Notes under the pieces: generated by a model
Databases searched by the model: none
Told to the model about the DNA's origin: nothing
What the model saw: the letters and a program-made list of their open reading frames with translations, nothing else
Shown: piece by piece, positions 10,801-21,597 of the stretch
How positions within the stretch are numbered: position 1 is the stretch's first letter
How the letters are laid out: every line of letters begins with the position of its first letter
Position numbers and translations under genes: made by a program
Assembly (NCBI GenBank): GCA_029961685.1
Contig: JARWKL010000008.1
Location: 3,288,501 to 3,352,500, forward strand
From: Aristolochia californica
Taxonomy: Eukaryota > Streptophyta > Magnoliopsida > Piperales > Aristolochiaceae
Direction of reading: 5' to 3'
DNA: 64,000 bases

Positions 10801-13006
10801 ATGAGAAGAAAAAATCTAGCGCTAGATATGCATTTGGCTGAATACTGAACAAGTTTTCCTTGCTTCTTTTCGGCCCTTTTTGGCCCTTTTTGATTAACTG
10901 GATTGATTTGTTTAGTGTTACTAGAACAATCATTCACAAAATTCTGTCAGATTGCTACTGCTGAAACATTACAGCTAAAAGCATACTTTGTTTCTTTTGC
11001 AGGTTAGACTTTTTTTGTCAGAGGATGCACCTTCACAATCAGGATCAGGATCTCAAGATCACCTCCAGGCAAAGGCATCATGGATGTTGCATTCCATGGG
11101 AGCAGGAACTGAAGAACATAGCCCTCCTGGTTTTGAAGCTCCACAACAGTCCACCCCCAGGATCCCCACAATCAAGTGGAGCTTTCCTCCTAAAGTAAGT
11201 TTTTTGTTTATATTTCTTCTTTCTACTAAATTATGAGAAGCTGTAAGCTTTGTGCTTCAGAATATTGAAGTTTTCCTGTGAGAAAGTCATGTTTTAATTG
11301 GCATATCTGCCTTAAATTCCTCTGCTCTGCTCAGTTATTTATTCTTTTTTTTTTTTTAATTTATAGCTGCTACTGAATTCTGCTTGGCAAGTAGTTGCTG
11401 GAGAGGAAAGTAAAGAAGTTGAGGCACAAAACCAGCGGGAAATGAGAGTTCTGGAAGCAGTTTATCCACGGCCATCTGCTATTCCTCCAAAGTATGCGGA
11501 AAATTAGTTTATCTTGTCCTATCTTTATCTGTTGAACCCATTGGAATTGTCATAGACGATGGAGTACATTGATCATCTCATGGATGTACATGTCTCTATT
11601 TTGAAATGCTCTCATATATCTCACAGATAAGCAAGTGGCATGTAGTTTCAAATGGACTGCAGTCTGTTCTGTCATTTCTCATTCAACTTCTACATGTGCT
11701 GCACATCATAATGTGTCATAAGTGAGCAAGTGACATGGTCATTTAAATAGATAAGTTAGAGCGTTTCCTTTTGTTCCACATCCAACTTCATATTAATTCT
11801 CATTGCTGCACTTTAATTGTTGTTTGTCATCTTTTTGACTGTATTATATCATTCTTTTAAGTTATTTTTCTCTGCTATTCTGAATTGAACATCTGAGGCA
11901 TAGGGTAATTGATCTATGAGTATTCTAAATTTCTTTCTTCTTCATGCAGCCCTTCTGTTTCACCAGATGCTCTCAGTTATCAACTTGATGAAGTTCACAC
12001 GCCACTTGTTCCGATAACTCCTGTTGAAGATGAAGAGTTAGTGGACCAATCAGATCTGAGCCCATCTATCGGCCTGTTTGAAACCTCAGAATTGCAAAGC
12101 TTTTCCAAGAGTTTCCCTGACATGAGTAACTTGCATCCATCAAGGGACTCAAGGAGTGGTATGCCTGAAAAGTCTCATGACACCATTCGGCCGTTGACCT
12201 GTAGTCCACTCGATACTGAGAAATCCATTGTTGAAATTTCCTCTGCAGCTGAGCCAGATGTCGTAGCAGCTGCCACTGCAGCCTTCACAGCCATAATGAG
12301 AACCAATGAGGCAGGAAGCTTAATTGACCGTGACTTGCTCATCAAAATTCTTAGTAACCCACAACTTATAGATCATTTGGTTAAAGATTATGGAACCCCT
12401 GCCACATGTACACAAATGACTACAAACCCCGTCTCAAACCCAGTGACTGCTTCAGTTACCATGCCAGTGCCATCACAGATTGTTCATAGCAACCTGCTAG
12501 AATCCAGTGCAGCCTCCACACCTTTGCCAAGCAGTACATTTACTCAACCGGCAGTGTCGGGTCATTTTCACTCCTTGACAAGTACAGTTGCACCTGCTTT
12601 ACCTATGGACCCTCAATCTGCTGTAACCCCCCTTACTTCAACAAGCACCTTGTCCACAACCCCAGTTGTGAAGGACATAAATTATTATAAGAGCCTGATT
12701 CAGCAGCATGGGGAAGAGAGACCAGAAGCGCAGAATCCGACCCTCCCTCAGCGTGGCAAACGACAAAGTTACCATAACCTAGGCTTGAATATGGAAACAA
12801 TTCAACAACAGAATCCCAAAGCAAGAGATTCAAGAGGTAAAATACAGAAGCCATGCATATATTTTAATACCTCCAAGGGTTGTAGGCATGGAGTAAATTG
12901 TGCATACCAACATGACTCGTCTTTTCAGCAGCGTGTGGGTAGTATTCCAGAGGTGCAAAGTGAAAAAAGAATGAAATTGGAGGGAGAGATTGCTGGAAGG
13001 AGTTAA
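1860..13006 (+). CDS. CCCH-type zinc finger protein (plant C3H6-like)
   Basis: Four coding exons join in phase: 1860-1919, 11003-11194, 11367-11491 and 11950-13006, giving 477 residues. All introns are GT-AG. The N-terminus has the basic, conserved SKRVSWPPDVNLCQVRLFLS stretch shared by plant C3H6/C3H30-type proteins. The middle is Ser/Thr/Pro-rich, with an Ala-rich helix around the TAAFTAIM motif. Near the C-terminus is one CCCH finger of the C-x8-C-x5-C-x3-H type (CIYFNTSKGC, then C and H at the expected spacing), followed by a basic tail ending EGEIAGRS. Such fingers bind RNA or DNA, and a nuclear regulatory role is inferred. The first intron is 9.1 kb and carries several mobile-element relics. 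Introns 2 and 3 are 172 and 458 bases. The 3' untranslated region probably runs to about 13260. Confidence 0.92.
5590..6350 (-). mobile_element. LTR retrotransposon relic (3' end of internal region plus LTR start)
   Basis: Read on the minus strand, about 6350-6080 contains a decayed frame that reaches KPDLEDKI, a motif typical of the end of a Ty3/gypsy polyprotein. It is followed by a purine-rich stretch (GGTGGAA) and then TGATAGGACT at 6076-6067, which looks like a polypurine tract and 3' LTR start. The following 450 bases down to about 5600 have an LTR-like composition. The far LTR end, a target duplication and a second LTR were not found, so this is a fragment inside intron 1 of the CCCH gene. 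The left limit is approximate. Confidence 0.45.
6962..7687 (-). pseudogene. SAC3A/LENG8-type retropseudogene, main body
   Basis: Across three frames the minus strand carries the C-terminal ~240 residues of a SAC3 family protein A (PCI/SAC3 domain, mRNA export or splicing-linked). Recognisable pieces in order are NYHYKWDQLKSIRQ, LKVYETHAQLALEAADLP, KGCYMEFTAYSLC, HSNKSNRDLLSSVARLSLEA, VKHALAVFSAI, RLYKAAP, DAVSC, VPVAFIARFLGF, GVEECEKWVRTHG, LDTQATTSGPYM and AHGDANLAVN. It is broken by several 1-base frameshifts (for example after NELKVY's upstream part and after LKNYG) and by stops. No GT-AG interruption is seen over the whole length, as expected of an mRNA copy. An A-rich tract on the sense strand follows the end (plus-strand T-rich 6946-6959). 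A short inverted 5' piece lies next to it at 7710-7785. Confidence 0.82.
7710..7785 (+). pseudogene. Inverted 5' piece of the SAC3A-type retropseudogene
   Basis: On the plus strand, opposite to the main body, 7710-7785 reads VRPEEVLEK, then after a 1-base slip VLVIVQSSNKNYL. In SAC3A proteins this stretch lies immediately N-terminal to the NYLYKCDQLKSIRQ segment where the main body begins. The last 17 bases (7758-7774) are the exact reverse complement of 7671-7687, so both pieces share the same short stretch of the source mRNA. The block 7688-7709 between them is not recognisable. See the findings for the interpretation as LINE twin priming. Confidence 0.75.
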
Positions 13007-14305
13007 GAGAAAAAAGAAAAAAGAAAAAAAGAGCTCTGGAGATTGGTTGGGATGGTTATCGAGGGGTGCAGTGGCTGTCATGGTGTTTCTATGGCAGCAG
13101 TTTTTTGAGGCCCTATATCTTCATTTATTTGGTCATCCCATCGCATGATTTTGTTCTGGAAACGTTCCCCAGGAGGAACCTCTGAGAAGTTTAAAAGATG
13201 AAAAATAACTTCTTGGATTATAGTCTAATATCTTATCCAAATGGTAAAAAGAGTTAAATTTTACCTGGTAGATTTTCTGATAGCTTGAAATGGTTGGTTC
13301 ACTCTTGTTTTACAAATTAACTCTCATCCCGTCTATACTCAAGTTGAATGAATCAAAAGCTTGGGGTAATGACGAGCGTCAATGGCTCTGTAAAAGATTT
13401 GGTGGGTGAGTGTGTTTGGATGTATCATCTCTGGTTTAAAAGATCCTGAAATGAGTTATTTTATGATACTGAATGTTAAGAGGAAGGAAGCTATTATCCC
13501 TTTGATCTTTAGGAGTAAGAGAGGTCCCTCCTCCCCCTCTCTTTAGTAATTTCCCCCAATTAACGTTCAAATAGAAAACTTTTCATTCTTAATGACAATG
13601 AAGTGGATTTACAAATTCAGATATGTGTGGAGTCCAACACTATGGAAATGTAGTATTAAATGTTTCAAATTCCTCCATTGTCATGGCAAATGAATCACTT
13701 CTATGGCATCTATGTCTAGGGTACATAACCAAGGGTTATTGAGATTTTTTTCTTTTTTTTAAAAGAACTATCTCATATGTGAAAGGTTTCTATTATGATA
13801 ACATAACCAAATTAAAACTTTATGCATACATTAGAGAGACAATTATGATAAATGAAGACGTTTGTTATGATCCTTATACTTAATGAGGAAGCACTTCCTC
13901 ATGTGGATTATGATTAGTGGACACTAACAATAGAGGAAGACATACATCCATGTATAAAATTGGAGTCTAGAAACTTGTTGATCCTCCTAAATTAGTCAAA
14001 CCAATAAATATAAGTGAATAATCACAAGGAAGAGGAGTGTTGAAAGCTCCGAAGCTCGTTTGGTCGCCAAAGGAAGTTTTTACAAGTATATTATTATAAC
14101 ATTCATTTTTTATTTAAATAACTCTGAGCATCGCGGATTTCAGTAATCCACACACAACTGTTCTTACGTGATATATTTCGCTTACATTCTGAGCATCAAC
14201 TCATAGCTCCGTTAATGATGCAAAATGGAACGAAGAGTAAAAACTACTTTCAAATTAATCCAGGTTTTCTTGAGTGCTGAAGAACCCATAAGCCCAGCTA
14301 AATAA
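13007..14305. other. Intergenic region between convergent genes
   Basis: The CCCH gene and the PIN1-type gene converge here. The sequence holds their 3' untranslated regions and AT-rich unique DNA. I see no coding potential, repeat array or RNA gene. Confidence 0.6.
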
Positions 14306-17300
14306 TCAGCCAGTTCTGACGATAATGTGAACCCCACTATCAGTGTCCACAATGTCGCTGATCTCGCCAACTTTCAGTAAGAAAGCTGCTTCTTCAAAGG
14401 GCTTCTGCATCTGACCTCGAGCAAACGGACCTGCAACAATCGTTACAGCCATGAATGATTTACTATAAAGCAAACGAAAAGAAAATAACGACTAGTGTTT
14501 CACATGAAGATATAAAAAAGAGAAGCTTTACAACACTAAAAGAAATCCATATTTGGACATCACAAACATTGAAATATGCATTCAGCCATGCTATGTACCA
14601 CGGAAGCAAGACAGGACATAAAGGGAAATATCTAAATCAACAGATCAACCTGGAGAAGCATGGACCAAAGGTAGCCAGCCCGAGGCTCAGGTCACTAAGC
14701 TCAAATATCAGGTGTCTTCCGTACATTCAGGTTAAGGTAGATATGCATCCTAACGAAGGCATTCCTGTTCAACAATTATGTTAATGAGTCTCTTGTTTAT
14801 CTGCATGCACGCAGCATCTTCTGATTACAATCAGCCTTCAGCAGAAAACAAGAAAAACTAATACTAACTTGTTGGCCTTGGGTCTCGTGGTCTAGAAATG
14901 CTCAGTGAGCTCCAAAAAAAAAAAAACAATTAGGCTGACTGTGGACTCGAAAAGAAGAAATTCTGCTGACAGGTACCCGGACTTGGTTCATGTTCTTTGG
15001 TTGAAAGTAATCTTTCCTCTGATAATCAGTGCTTCTGTGTTCCAAAGAGAAAACTAGGAGAGGTGCTTGATGCGTGTGGCGTAAAGAAGAACCAGAAAAA
15101 TTGAACTACTGAATGACATAGATTCTTAATCAAATGGAGCAAAGATCTGTAGGAAGATATTTAACGGCTAGACAAACTTCTAACCATTTAAAATAATACC
15201 AATAAGAGCATTTTATAATTTCTCAAGTGAAACCACACAACCTTGTGACATGTGAATCATCATCGGAGAATATAGATATGGTGAAGCTTGGTTCCAGTCA
15301 TCTAAAGTTACATCACATTACCATCATGGATCCAAAAAGGAGTAAGGAATTGAAGAAAGTCAGAAAATAGGGCTGATGGATCTGCCAACTTGTTTTTGTG
15401 AATGAATTTCTTCTGCCAAAACTCCTCCCTGCTTCAAGACATTAAATAGGAATCCATGTAGCACATAGTTCCAGGTGTTGAAAGGGAAGTTCCTTTCCAG
15501 AAAATCAGTTGTCTTTGATGAAATTATTGGATTCCTGGTAACCCAAGGGTATATACAGACCAAGCACAATTAAGTTTTCTCTTGCTTGATTTGTGCTATC
15601 TCCACCCTGGGACCACTTCTTCTCTTTCAGATGTCATGTTGGTCTCTTTTGAGGAAGTAATATATGTTAAAATGAATAAAATACACTCCAAACTTCACAA
15701 AGTAGGTGTCAAACATTTGGGCGCTCAACTCACTGAGCAAAGAACACCAATAACTTAAAGCACCACAAAACCTTGCAAAACCAAGTTCCATAAACCTTTT
15801 CAGATGAAATATGCTTACCTACTCACTTATACATGGAAGTAACCAACCAACTTCCATAGGCATTTCCTAAAGCCAAAATGACAGACCAAGCAGCAACCCC
15901 CCATTACCAGCAAGACCCAAGTGCAAGCAAACAAAAATCATTCAAGTTAAACACTTGATGTCGCACATGACTCACCTCACTTAAAGCTTTTGTCATGACA
16001 TAAAACACAGAACAAAGTAAGTTGGCAAGAACGCTTCCTATCTTTATATGGTTGATTTTTTTTTTTTCTGAAAGCTTATCCTCGTAAGTGATTACTCATG
16101 ACAAACTCATTTTTTTCTGGAATAAATAAATTCATGGAACTTTATAGCGCATCAACACTTTTTAGCCTCTGATGTGTTTCACACAGTTGCATAAATGGAA
16201 TTAACAGCCCGCGATACTCTTAGGATTAATATTCAATATATCATGCAATTTGTTTTGTTTAATCTTTTATCTTCATTTTAATTCTATTTAAACCCAATAA
16301 CACCAATCAGAATCAATACATCATCGAATTTTTTTCTTTCACCATTTTCTAGTATTCTTAACTTTTTTTTGTATCCCACTGAAAAGCCAACCACCATCAT
16401 TAAATCGTAAAATTTTGTTTCCTTTTGTTGTTTTTTCAATATTCTACAATCAACTTATATGTTTTATAACAATGCAATATTCACATTGCTCAGTAAAGCA
16501 TCATCAATCTGTCATATATCTAGAGCAGCACGTGTAGAATGCACTCAGCATCTATCATTGCCAAAAGAGTTTCTAGAAATGACTAGAACACTAACTAGTA
16601 ACACATATCAGCAATAATCTGAGCCATTGTTTTTTTCTTTTGACACTGAAATTGAGAATGCTAAACTCGTAATAAGAGAAGTAAGAAAAAATCCCTCCAG
16701 CTAAGAAAACCAACCACACATGCTTACGTGCAATTAGAGCAAGCCATTCAGCTGCCCATACACTTAATTCCTATGCAAGGACATAGAACTAAAAACGTTT
16801 CCTATCAAATAAAAAGATATGAATCGCACAAATTATCAGCCTATTAGATCCAACTGTATGAGCAACTGAAACATTTGGAAAGATAAATAATCAGCACAGC
16901 AATAAGATGCTGAGTTCAAATAATTTAACCGAATTTTTTGGGGTTTGAACACCATTTCTCAACCCCAAGGAAGAGCCTGCGAAGAAGAGTGCCATAGAGG
17001 AGCATATTCCTTTCGGCTACGAATGCTGTTCTTTAAAAATGATCCAGAGGCTAAGAAATTGACAGGGTAGACATTAAATTAACATCATAGCTAACATAAA
17101 AAAAAAAGGCTAAGACTAGCGTTAATGTGAGTTACAATTCATAAAAGGAGAGAAGGAACAAAATAACAAGCCTCAGGGGTTACATATGTATCCTGATGAC
17201 TAAACCAAGCCATCGAGTGACTGTACCTAAGCACCAAAAACCTAATTCTCTATGTTACCGTCCCAAGCACCTAGCAGACTTTGGATAATACAACTCCTCA

Positions 17301-17891
17301 AGTAATTTTAACAAGCATGTAGAACGACCACAGGAAAACGACACAATAAGAAAAGGGTAAGCAGAGGTGATAGACCCAGAACAAACCAAATCAAAATTAT
17401 CAGCCCCAATATAAAAGCACATCTTCCGCCGACAAGGAAATAACAGTGAGCAACCACTCCATCAACTCCACATAACACAGTTGTTCCCAAGGCCATTTAA
17501 GAGAGAAAAATAACAACGCCAAATAAAGGTAAAAAATACGTCTCAACCGGTACCAAGAATCAGAAAGCAACCAGTCGTTCATTGGAGAGAGAAAAAAATG
17601 CACGATCAGATATCCTCGTCTCATTCGGAATGCAAATTACAAAAGCAAAAAACACTGACCTAGATCGCCACCGCGCTTGGCGGAGGTGCAGTCGGAGTGG
17701 CGAGCCGCCAATTCCCCGAACTTCGCTTTCCCCGAAACGATATCCTCCCGGAGGGCCTTAAGCTGCGCAACAGCTGCATCTCTGGTGGTGTTCTTGATGA
17801 CGCTGCCGTCAGGATCTTTCCAAGAGGCCGGCCTCCGGGAGCCTTGGTGTTTAATGAGTAGGTGGGAGGCGCGCACCTTCTCCGACGACAT
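14306..17891 (-). CDS. PIN1: Peptidyl-prolyl cis-trans isomerase, PIN1-type parvulin
   Basis: Exon 1 is 17660-17891 and exon 2 is 14306-14430 (minus strand), joined in phase across a 3.2 kb GT-AG intron. The product has 118 residues, matching plant single-domain PIN1At-type proteins (about 119) that lack the WW domain of animal Pin1. Signatures are [21 protein letters not shown] (active-site His and the phosphate-binding basic loop), [13 protein letters not shown] (catalytic Cys), [15 protein letters not shown] and [17 protein letters not shown] at the end. The enzyme isomerises phospho-Ser/Thr-Pro bonds in cytosol and nucleus and in plants affects flowering-time regulators. An in-frame upstream ATG at 17960 would add 23 basic residues. 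I chose 17891 because [10 protein letters not shown] matches the family start. Confidence 0.93.
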
Positions 17892-18236
17892 CTTCTTCCA
17901 CTTCTCTCTCCTTAGAACCGACGAGATGGACGACGAATCTTTCTTCCTCTTCCGATCCACGATGGATCCCCCACGCAGCGTTTATCGGCCACACGGCACA
18001 CCCCCTTTTTTATACTGAAACAGCACTGGTTGGCTTCTGCCAGAGAGCGTAAAGTCTACAGGGTCTCACAGAGGAGACATTATTCTCTTGCTTTTTGTAG
18101 AGCGATCTCCCTCCCTTTCTCCGTTCACGAATTTTAACGGTCTCGATTACACGATTGCATGAAATATCGGGTTCCTGCGTCCACTATTTCTTACCGCACA
18201 AGGCACATCACACTCGTTTGGTTTTCAGGCTGGAAG

Positions 18237-18401
18237 TGTTTTTATTTATTTATTTATTTATTTTAATTTTAAATTATAAAATATAATATTTTATATATTA
18301 TTTTAATTTAAAATTATAAAATATAATATTTTAATTATTATTTTAATTATTTATGAAAAATAATTATTTATTTATATAGAATAACCCATGCTCTATATTG
18401 T

Positions 18402-18432
<31 letters not shown>

Positions 18433-18435
18433 GGG
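18237..18435. repeat. AT-rich block with TTTA microsatellites and a tandem duplication
   Basis: TTTA repeats flank the block at 18240-18264 and 18401-18433. Between them is a near-identical tandem unit of about 35 bases (core AAATTATAAAATATAATATT) at about 18266-18293 and 18306-18333. Confidence 0.75.
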
Positions 18436-18654
18436 GTTAGAGGTGGTTCAACCACCTATCTCTTTCGCTCCCTCGATCTCTATTTGCCGTAAGTTTCCTC
18501 TTCACAAGAGCATGGCACGACCCCTTCATGAGATCACAATTTATAATAAATCTAAGTTTTCTCTTGTGAAACACCATTTTCTATCATTGAAAGGGTTGGA
18601 AACATCACTTATTGGTTGCAATTATTGGCCTGTTTGTGTCTTGTGAGTAACTTG

Positions 18655-18935
18655 AAACATTATAATGAAGATCCCCCAGACCCCTCAGTCATCATTGGAC
18701 TTTGAGATCCCATAGATGTGCCCACCATATTTCCTTACAATGTGAACTACATCATTGCCGATTGAGAGGCACGATGATGGGACACGCCATATTATAAGGA
18801 ATGTTTGGTGAAATGGCGAGGCTTACTTGAGAATGAAGCTACATGGCAAATGGATGTTGATCTATGGCAATTTGAAGTGGAGGTTGCAACTTATTGGCAC
18901 GGCAACACGACTAGGACATCCTTGTTATGGCTATG
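18655..18935 (+). mobile_element. Ty3/gypsy chromovirus relic (chromodomain fragment)
   Basis: The plus strand reads YNEDPPDPS, then after stops and shifts YYKECLVKWRGLLENEATW and MDVDLWQFE. These are typical of the spacer and C-terminal chromodomain of chromovirus integrases, which are usually YLVKWKGLP..EATWE..DLWQF. In-frame stops lie just before the chromodomain, and neither integrase core nor reverse transcriptase is visible upstream, so this is a dead terminal fragment. Whether the LTR-like repeats at 19401-20687 belong to the same element is unclear. Confidence 0.7.
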
Positions 18936-19651
18936 GGAGCATGAAACACAATTGGAAGTGCCACATATACGCAGGGGCGCACACAAGCGCTAACTGGTTA
19001 GATATTTCCTTCGAAGTTTGACCTATTCAAAAGGGATTGAGATAGGGTTGTTTGAGGCAAATAATGACACATGGGATATTGCTCATTTAAACTCGAATAA
19101 AAGAGGTAGAGCAAGTACTCATATGTCGGTCTTTATTCAAATGATCTACTTGTAGAGCCACAAAAGAGGGCATACACATAAAGGAAAGTGTTGAAGAACA
19201 TGCAAAGAACACCCCATTACTTTGAAGGCTCAAATGATTACTAGCTTTACAAGTCAGGTCATGGAGAGTTTAACCTTCTTGTTGTTTTTTTAAACATATG
19301 AAACAATCATAATTTGAGTTGAAGTTGTTGTGATAATGTGACATCGATCTCACAGGGTCCCTTGCATGTTATTTATTGATATATCTTTTCAAATTTCTTA
19401 TAACGGTTTCATGTCCTTCGTCATATATATATATATTAGAGGCCCGCATCAGGGCATGCGCTCGATCAGTTGGAAGGCCGAAGAAAGAAGGAAGGGAATC
19501 GAGGAGTAGTAGAGCTTGAAGGTTGTCTAGCTCAATTACAGAGAGAAGGAAGAGAAGAAAAAACTCGACGTGTTTACACCAAGATTCCCCTTGACTGTTC
19601 GTCTTCTTGCGCAATAGTAATAGATGCCTTCTCCCTCTGCTTTCCGCACTT

Positions 19652-19992
19652 AACAGACCGGTCTTTTGGGTTGTATTGGCTAGGCGTTTGACATAGTATC
19701 AAAGCTGGGTCCACATTTCGCGTTCGATTCCTGGCGGAAGAGGTAGGGAACGGTGGGTGTCAGAGTTGGCAGTGGTTTCGTCCACCGTTGGTATTTGGAA
19801 AAGTGTTGTACTTTCTGCTACCTAACAGACCGGTCTTTTGGGTTGTATTGGTTAGGCGTTAGACATGGTATCAAAGTTAAAGACCATGTTCCGCATTTGA
19901 ATCCTATAAGGGGCGACCTAGTTTCCAAACTAGTGTGGGGCGTCATGGATGTCGACCGGGGGGAACGGTGGGTGTCAGAAGTAGCCATTTTT
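19652..19992 (+). repeat. Tandemly duplicated primer-binding-site region
   Basis: Two units start with the same 29-base match beginning TAACAGACCGGTCTTTTGGG (19652 and 19822). Each continues into a decayed GGTATCAAAG primer-binding site and each ends with GAACGGTGGGTGTCAGA (about 19748 and 19962). The second unit also carries extra sequence. Confidence 0.6.
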
Positions 19993-20425
19993 ACTACAAA
20001 TCAAAATAACAATTGGAAAATGCTAGATGATGCAACAGGGCACAGCAAAATAGATCGTCTTCCACGGACTGACAGATTACTCCAGAGCTAAAAGAGACTT
20101 ATGCAAGGAAGGAGAGTGTCATCTTCATTTTAATTTTCTGTTTCCATACGTTGGTATAAGATAGTAAGGACTTCAGGTTCTAAGGTTCTAATAGGTCACA
20201 AAGGAACACCATGGACTAAAAAGGACAATCAAAGTAAAAAAATTATTAAATCGTCTAACAGTGTAACTTTCATGTCCTTCGTCAGATATATATATTAGAG
20301 GCCTGCGTCAGGGCATGCGTTCGATCAGTTGAAAGGCGGAAGAAGAAGGGAATCTCAGGAGTAGTAGAGCTTGCAGGCTGTCTGGCTCAATTACAGAGAG
20401 AAGGAAGAGAAGAAAAGACTCGACG

Positions 20426-20643
20426 TTCCCTCCCGCGTCGCCTCGGCCTACGTCGGCTGCTGCAGCCTCCGCCTACTCGCTTCCGTCGCTGCCAAGAACC
20501 CGATTCGGCTATCTTTCACCATCAAGCCAAATGCGCCTGCATGCCCGCCCAGACTAATGGTCGTGTTCTTGAATAAAGGAGGCGAAGGGTTTCATCCCGG
20601 CGAGTAACCAGATTTGTTGCGACAAGACTTCTGCTGTTCGACG
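20426..20643 (+). other. GC-rich 218-base insert in repeat copy B
   Basis: Relative to copy A, copy B carries an extra block bounded by the hexamer TCGACG on both sides (20420-20425 and 20638-20643). It is much richer in G and C than its surroundings and is open in one frame (SRVASAYVGCCSLRLLASVA...). I do not recognise the encoded sequence. A captured host exon is possible. Confidence 0.55.
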
Positions 20644-21138
20644 TGTTCGCACCAAGATTCCCCTAGACTGTTCGTCTTCTTGCGCAAAGAGCGGCTGAGG
20701 GTTCAGCGGCCGATGTCTTTTCTTTTCTTGTTCAAATCTTTAAAAGCCAGGAATAGATTTTTCATGGTTCTTGAGGAAGACGGTCTGCAAGATCTACTAT
20801 TTCTGCGGTTTTCTTCACCAGCGTTTTCTCATCGACTAGACTGGAGCAAGATGCTGCATAATGCAAGAATCCATTTCTTTGCAGATAAACTCCTCCCGGA
20901 TGATCTCCTCAAAGAATCATCTGCACCAGGAGACGACATGGATTTACACAGAGTATGGAGTTAATATTCTTGCGTAAAATACTTGATTAAGAATCATGTT
21001 ACGTTGGTTTCTTCATCAAAATTGTCATCTCAACGGTTTCTTCATCGAATTCTTTGTTTCTGTATTTGCACCTCCCTTTTGTTAGTTGTTTCTGAAACTG
21101 GGTATTTAACATCTTCTTTATGAATACTGTGCAGCACT

Positions 21139-21222
21139 CTTCTTCCTCTTCTTCCTCTTCTTCCTCTTCTTTCTTCTTCTTGTTCTTGTTCTTGTTGTTC
21201 TTCTTCTTCTTCTTCTTCTTCG
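21139..21222 (+). repeat. CTT/CCT-rich microsatellite
   Basis: Interrupted CTTCTTCCT and TTC repeats occupy about 85 bases upstream of the ATP synthase subunit e-like gene, possibly at the edge of its promoter or leader. Confidence 0.8.
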
Positions 21223-21597
21223 CAAATTATATTACACATTTTAACACTTCGGAGGTTCAGTGGCTCAACAAGATAGTTTGAAAACTGTACCCTGGTTTTC
21301 CATTCGGTGAGTAGACTCGCCGAGTCACCTTTGAAACCTTCCGAGTCGGCTTGGAGGAGTAGAGTTGCCTCATCTATTCCGGATCCGACCAAGAAGATCC
21401 GTTTCTAAGCAATACTCGTGAAGTCTCGTTACGCGGGTTTCGAAAGAGGACCGAGAGTACGAACTCTCTTCTACTTCTGGGAGTAGGTTTTAAGCGTCTT
21501 CCCCCGCTCCTGTGGCCATCAAGACCTTGGCTCGTCATCGCCCTTAAGCATCTCAGTCCAGATATTTGCAGGGGAAATTGACATAGGAAGAACTCAA

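Larger units (their letters stand above)
19401..20687 (+). mobile_element. LTR/TRIM-like element relic with two repeat copies
   Basis: Copy A (19401-19614) and copy B (20264-20425 plus 20639-20687) share about 210 bases of strongly similar sequence, including ATGTCCTTCGTCA, GAGGAGTAGTAGAGCTTG, CAATTACAGAGAGAAGGAAG and ACTGTTCGTCTTCTTGCGCAA. After copy A comes TAACAGACCGGTCTTTTGGG and then ATAGTATCAAAGC (19692-19704), close to the TGGTATCAGAGC primer-binding site complementary to initiator tRNA-Met. This fits two LTR copies around a short non-coding interior, as in TRIM elements. Outer boundaries and target duplications were not found. Copy B is interrupted by a 218-base GC-rich insert. Confidence 0.5.

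Noticed and set aside
20614..20964. Open frame of 116 codons (plus) between the repeat relic and the ATP synthase gene
   Set aside because: It starts inside a repeat copy, has no recognisable domain and no splice context. It is likely chance or a relic.
21042..21392. Minus-strand frame with a long Glu/Gln run
   Set aside because: The acidic run is just the complement of the CTT microsatellite.
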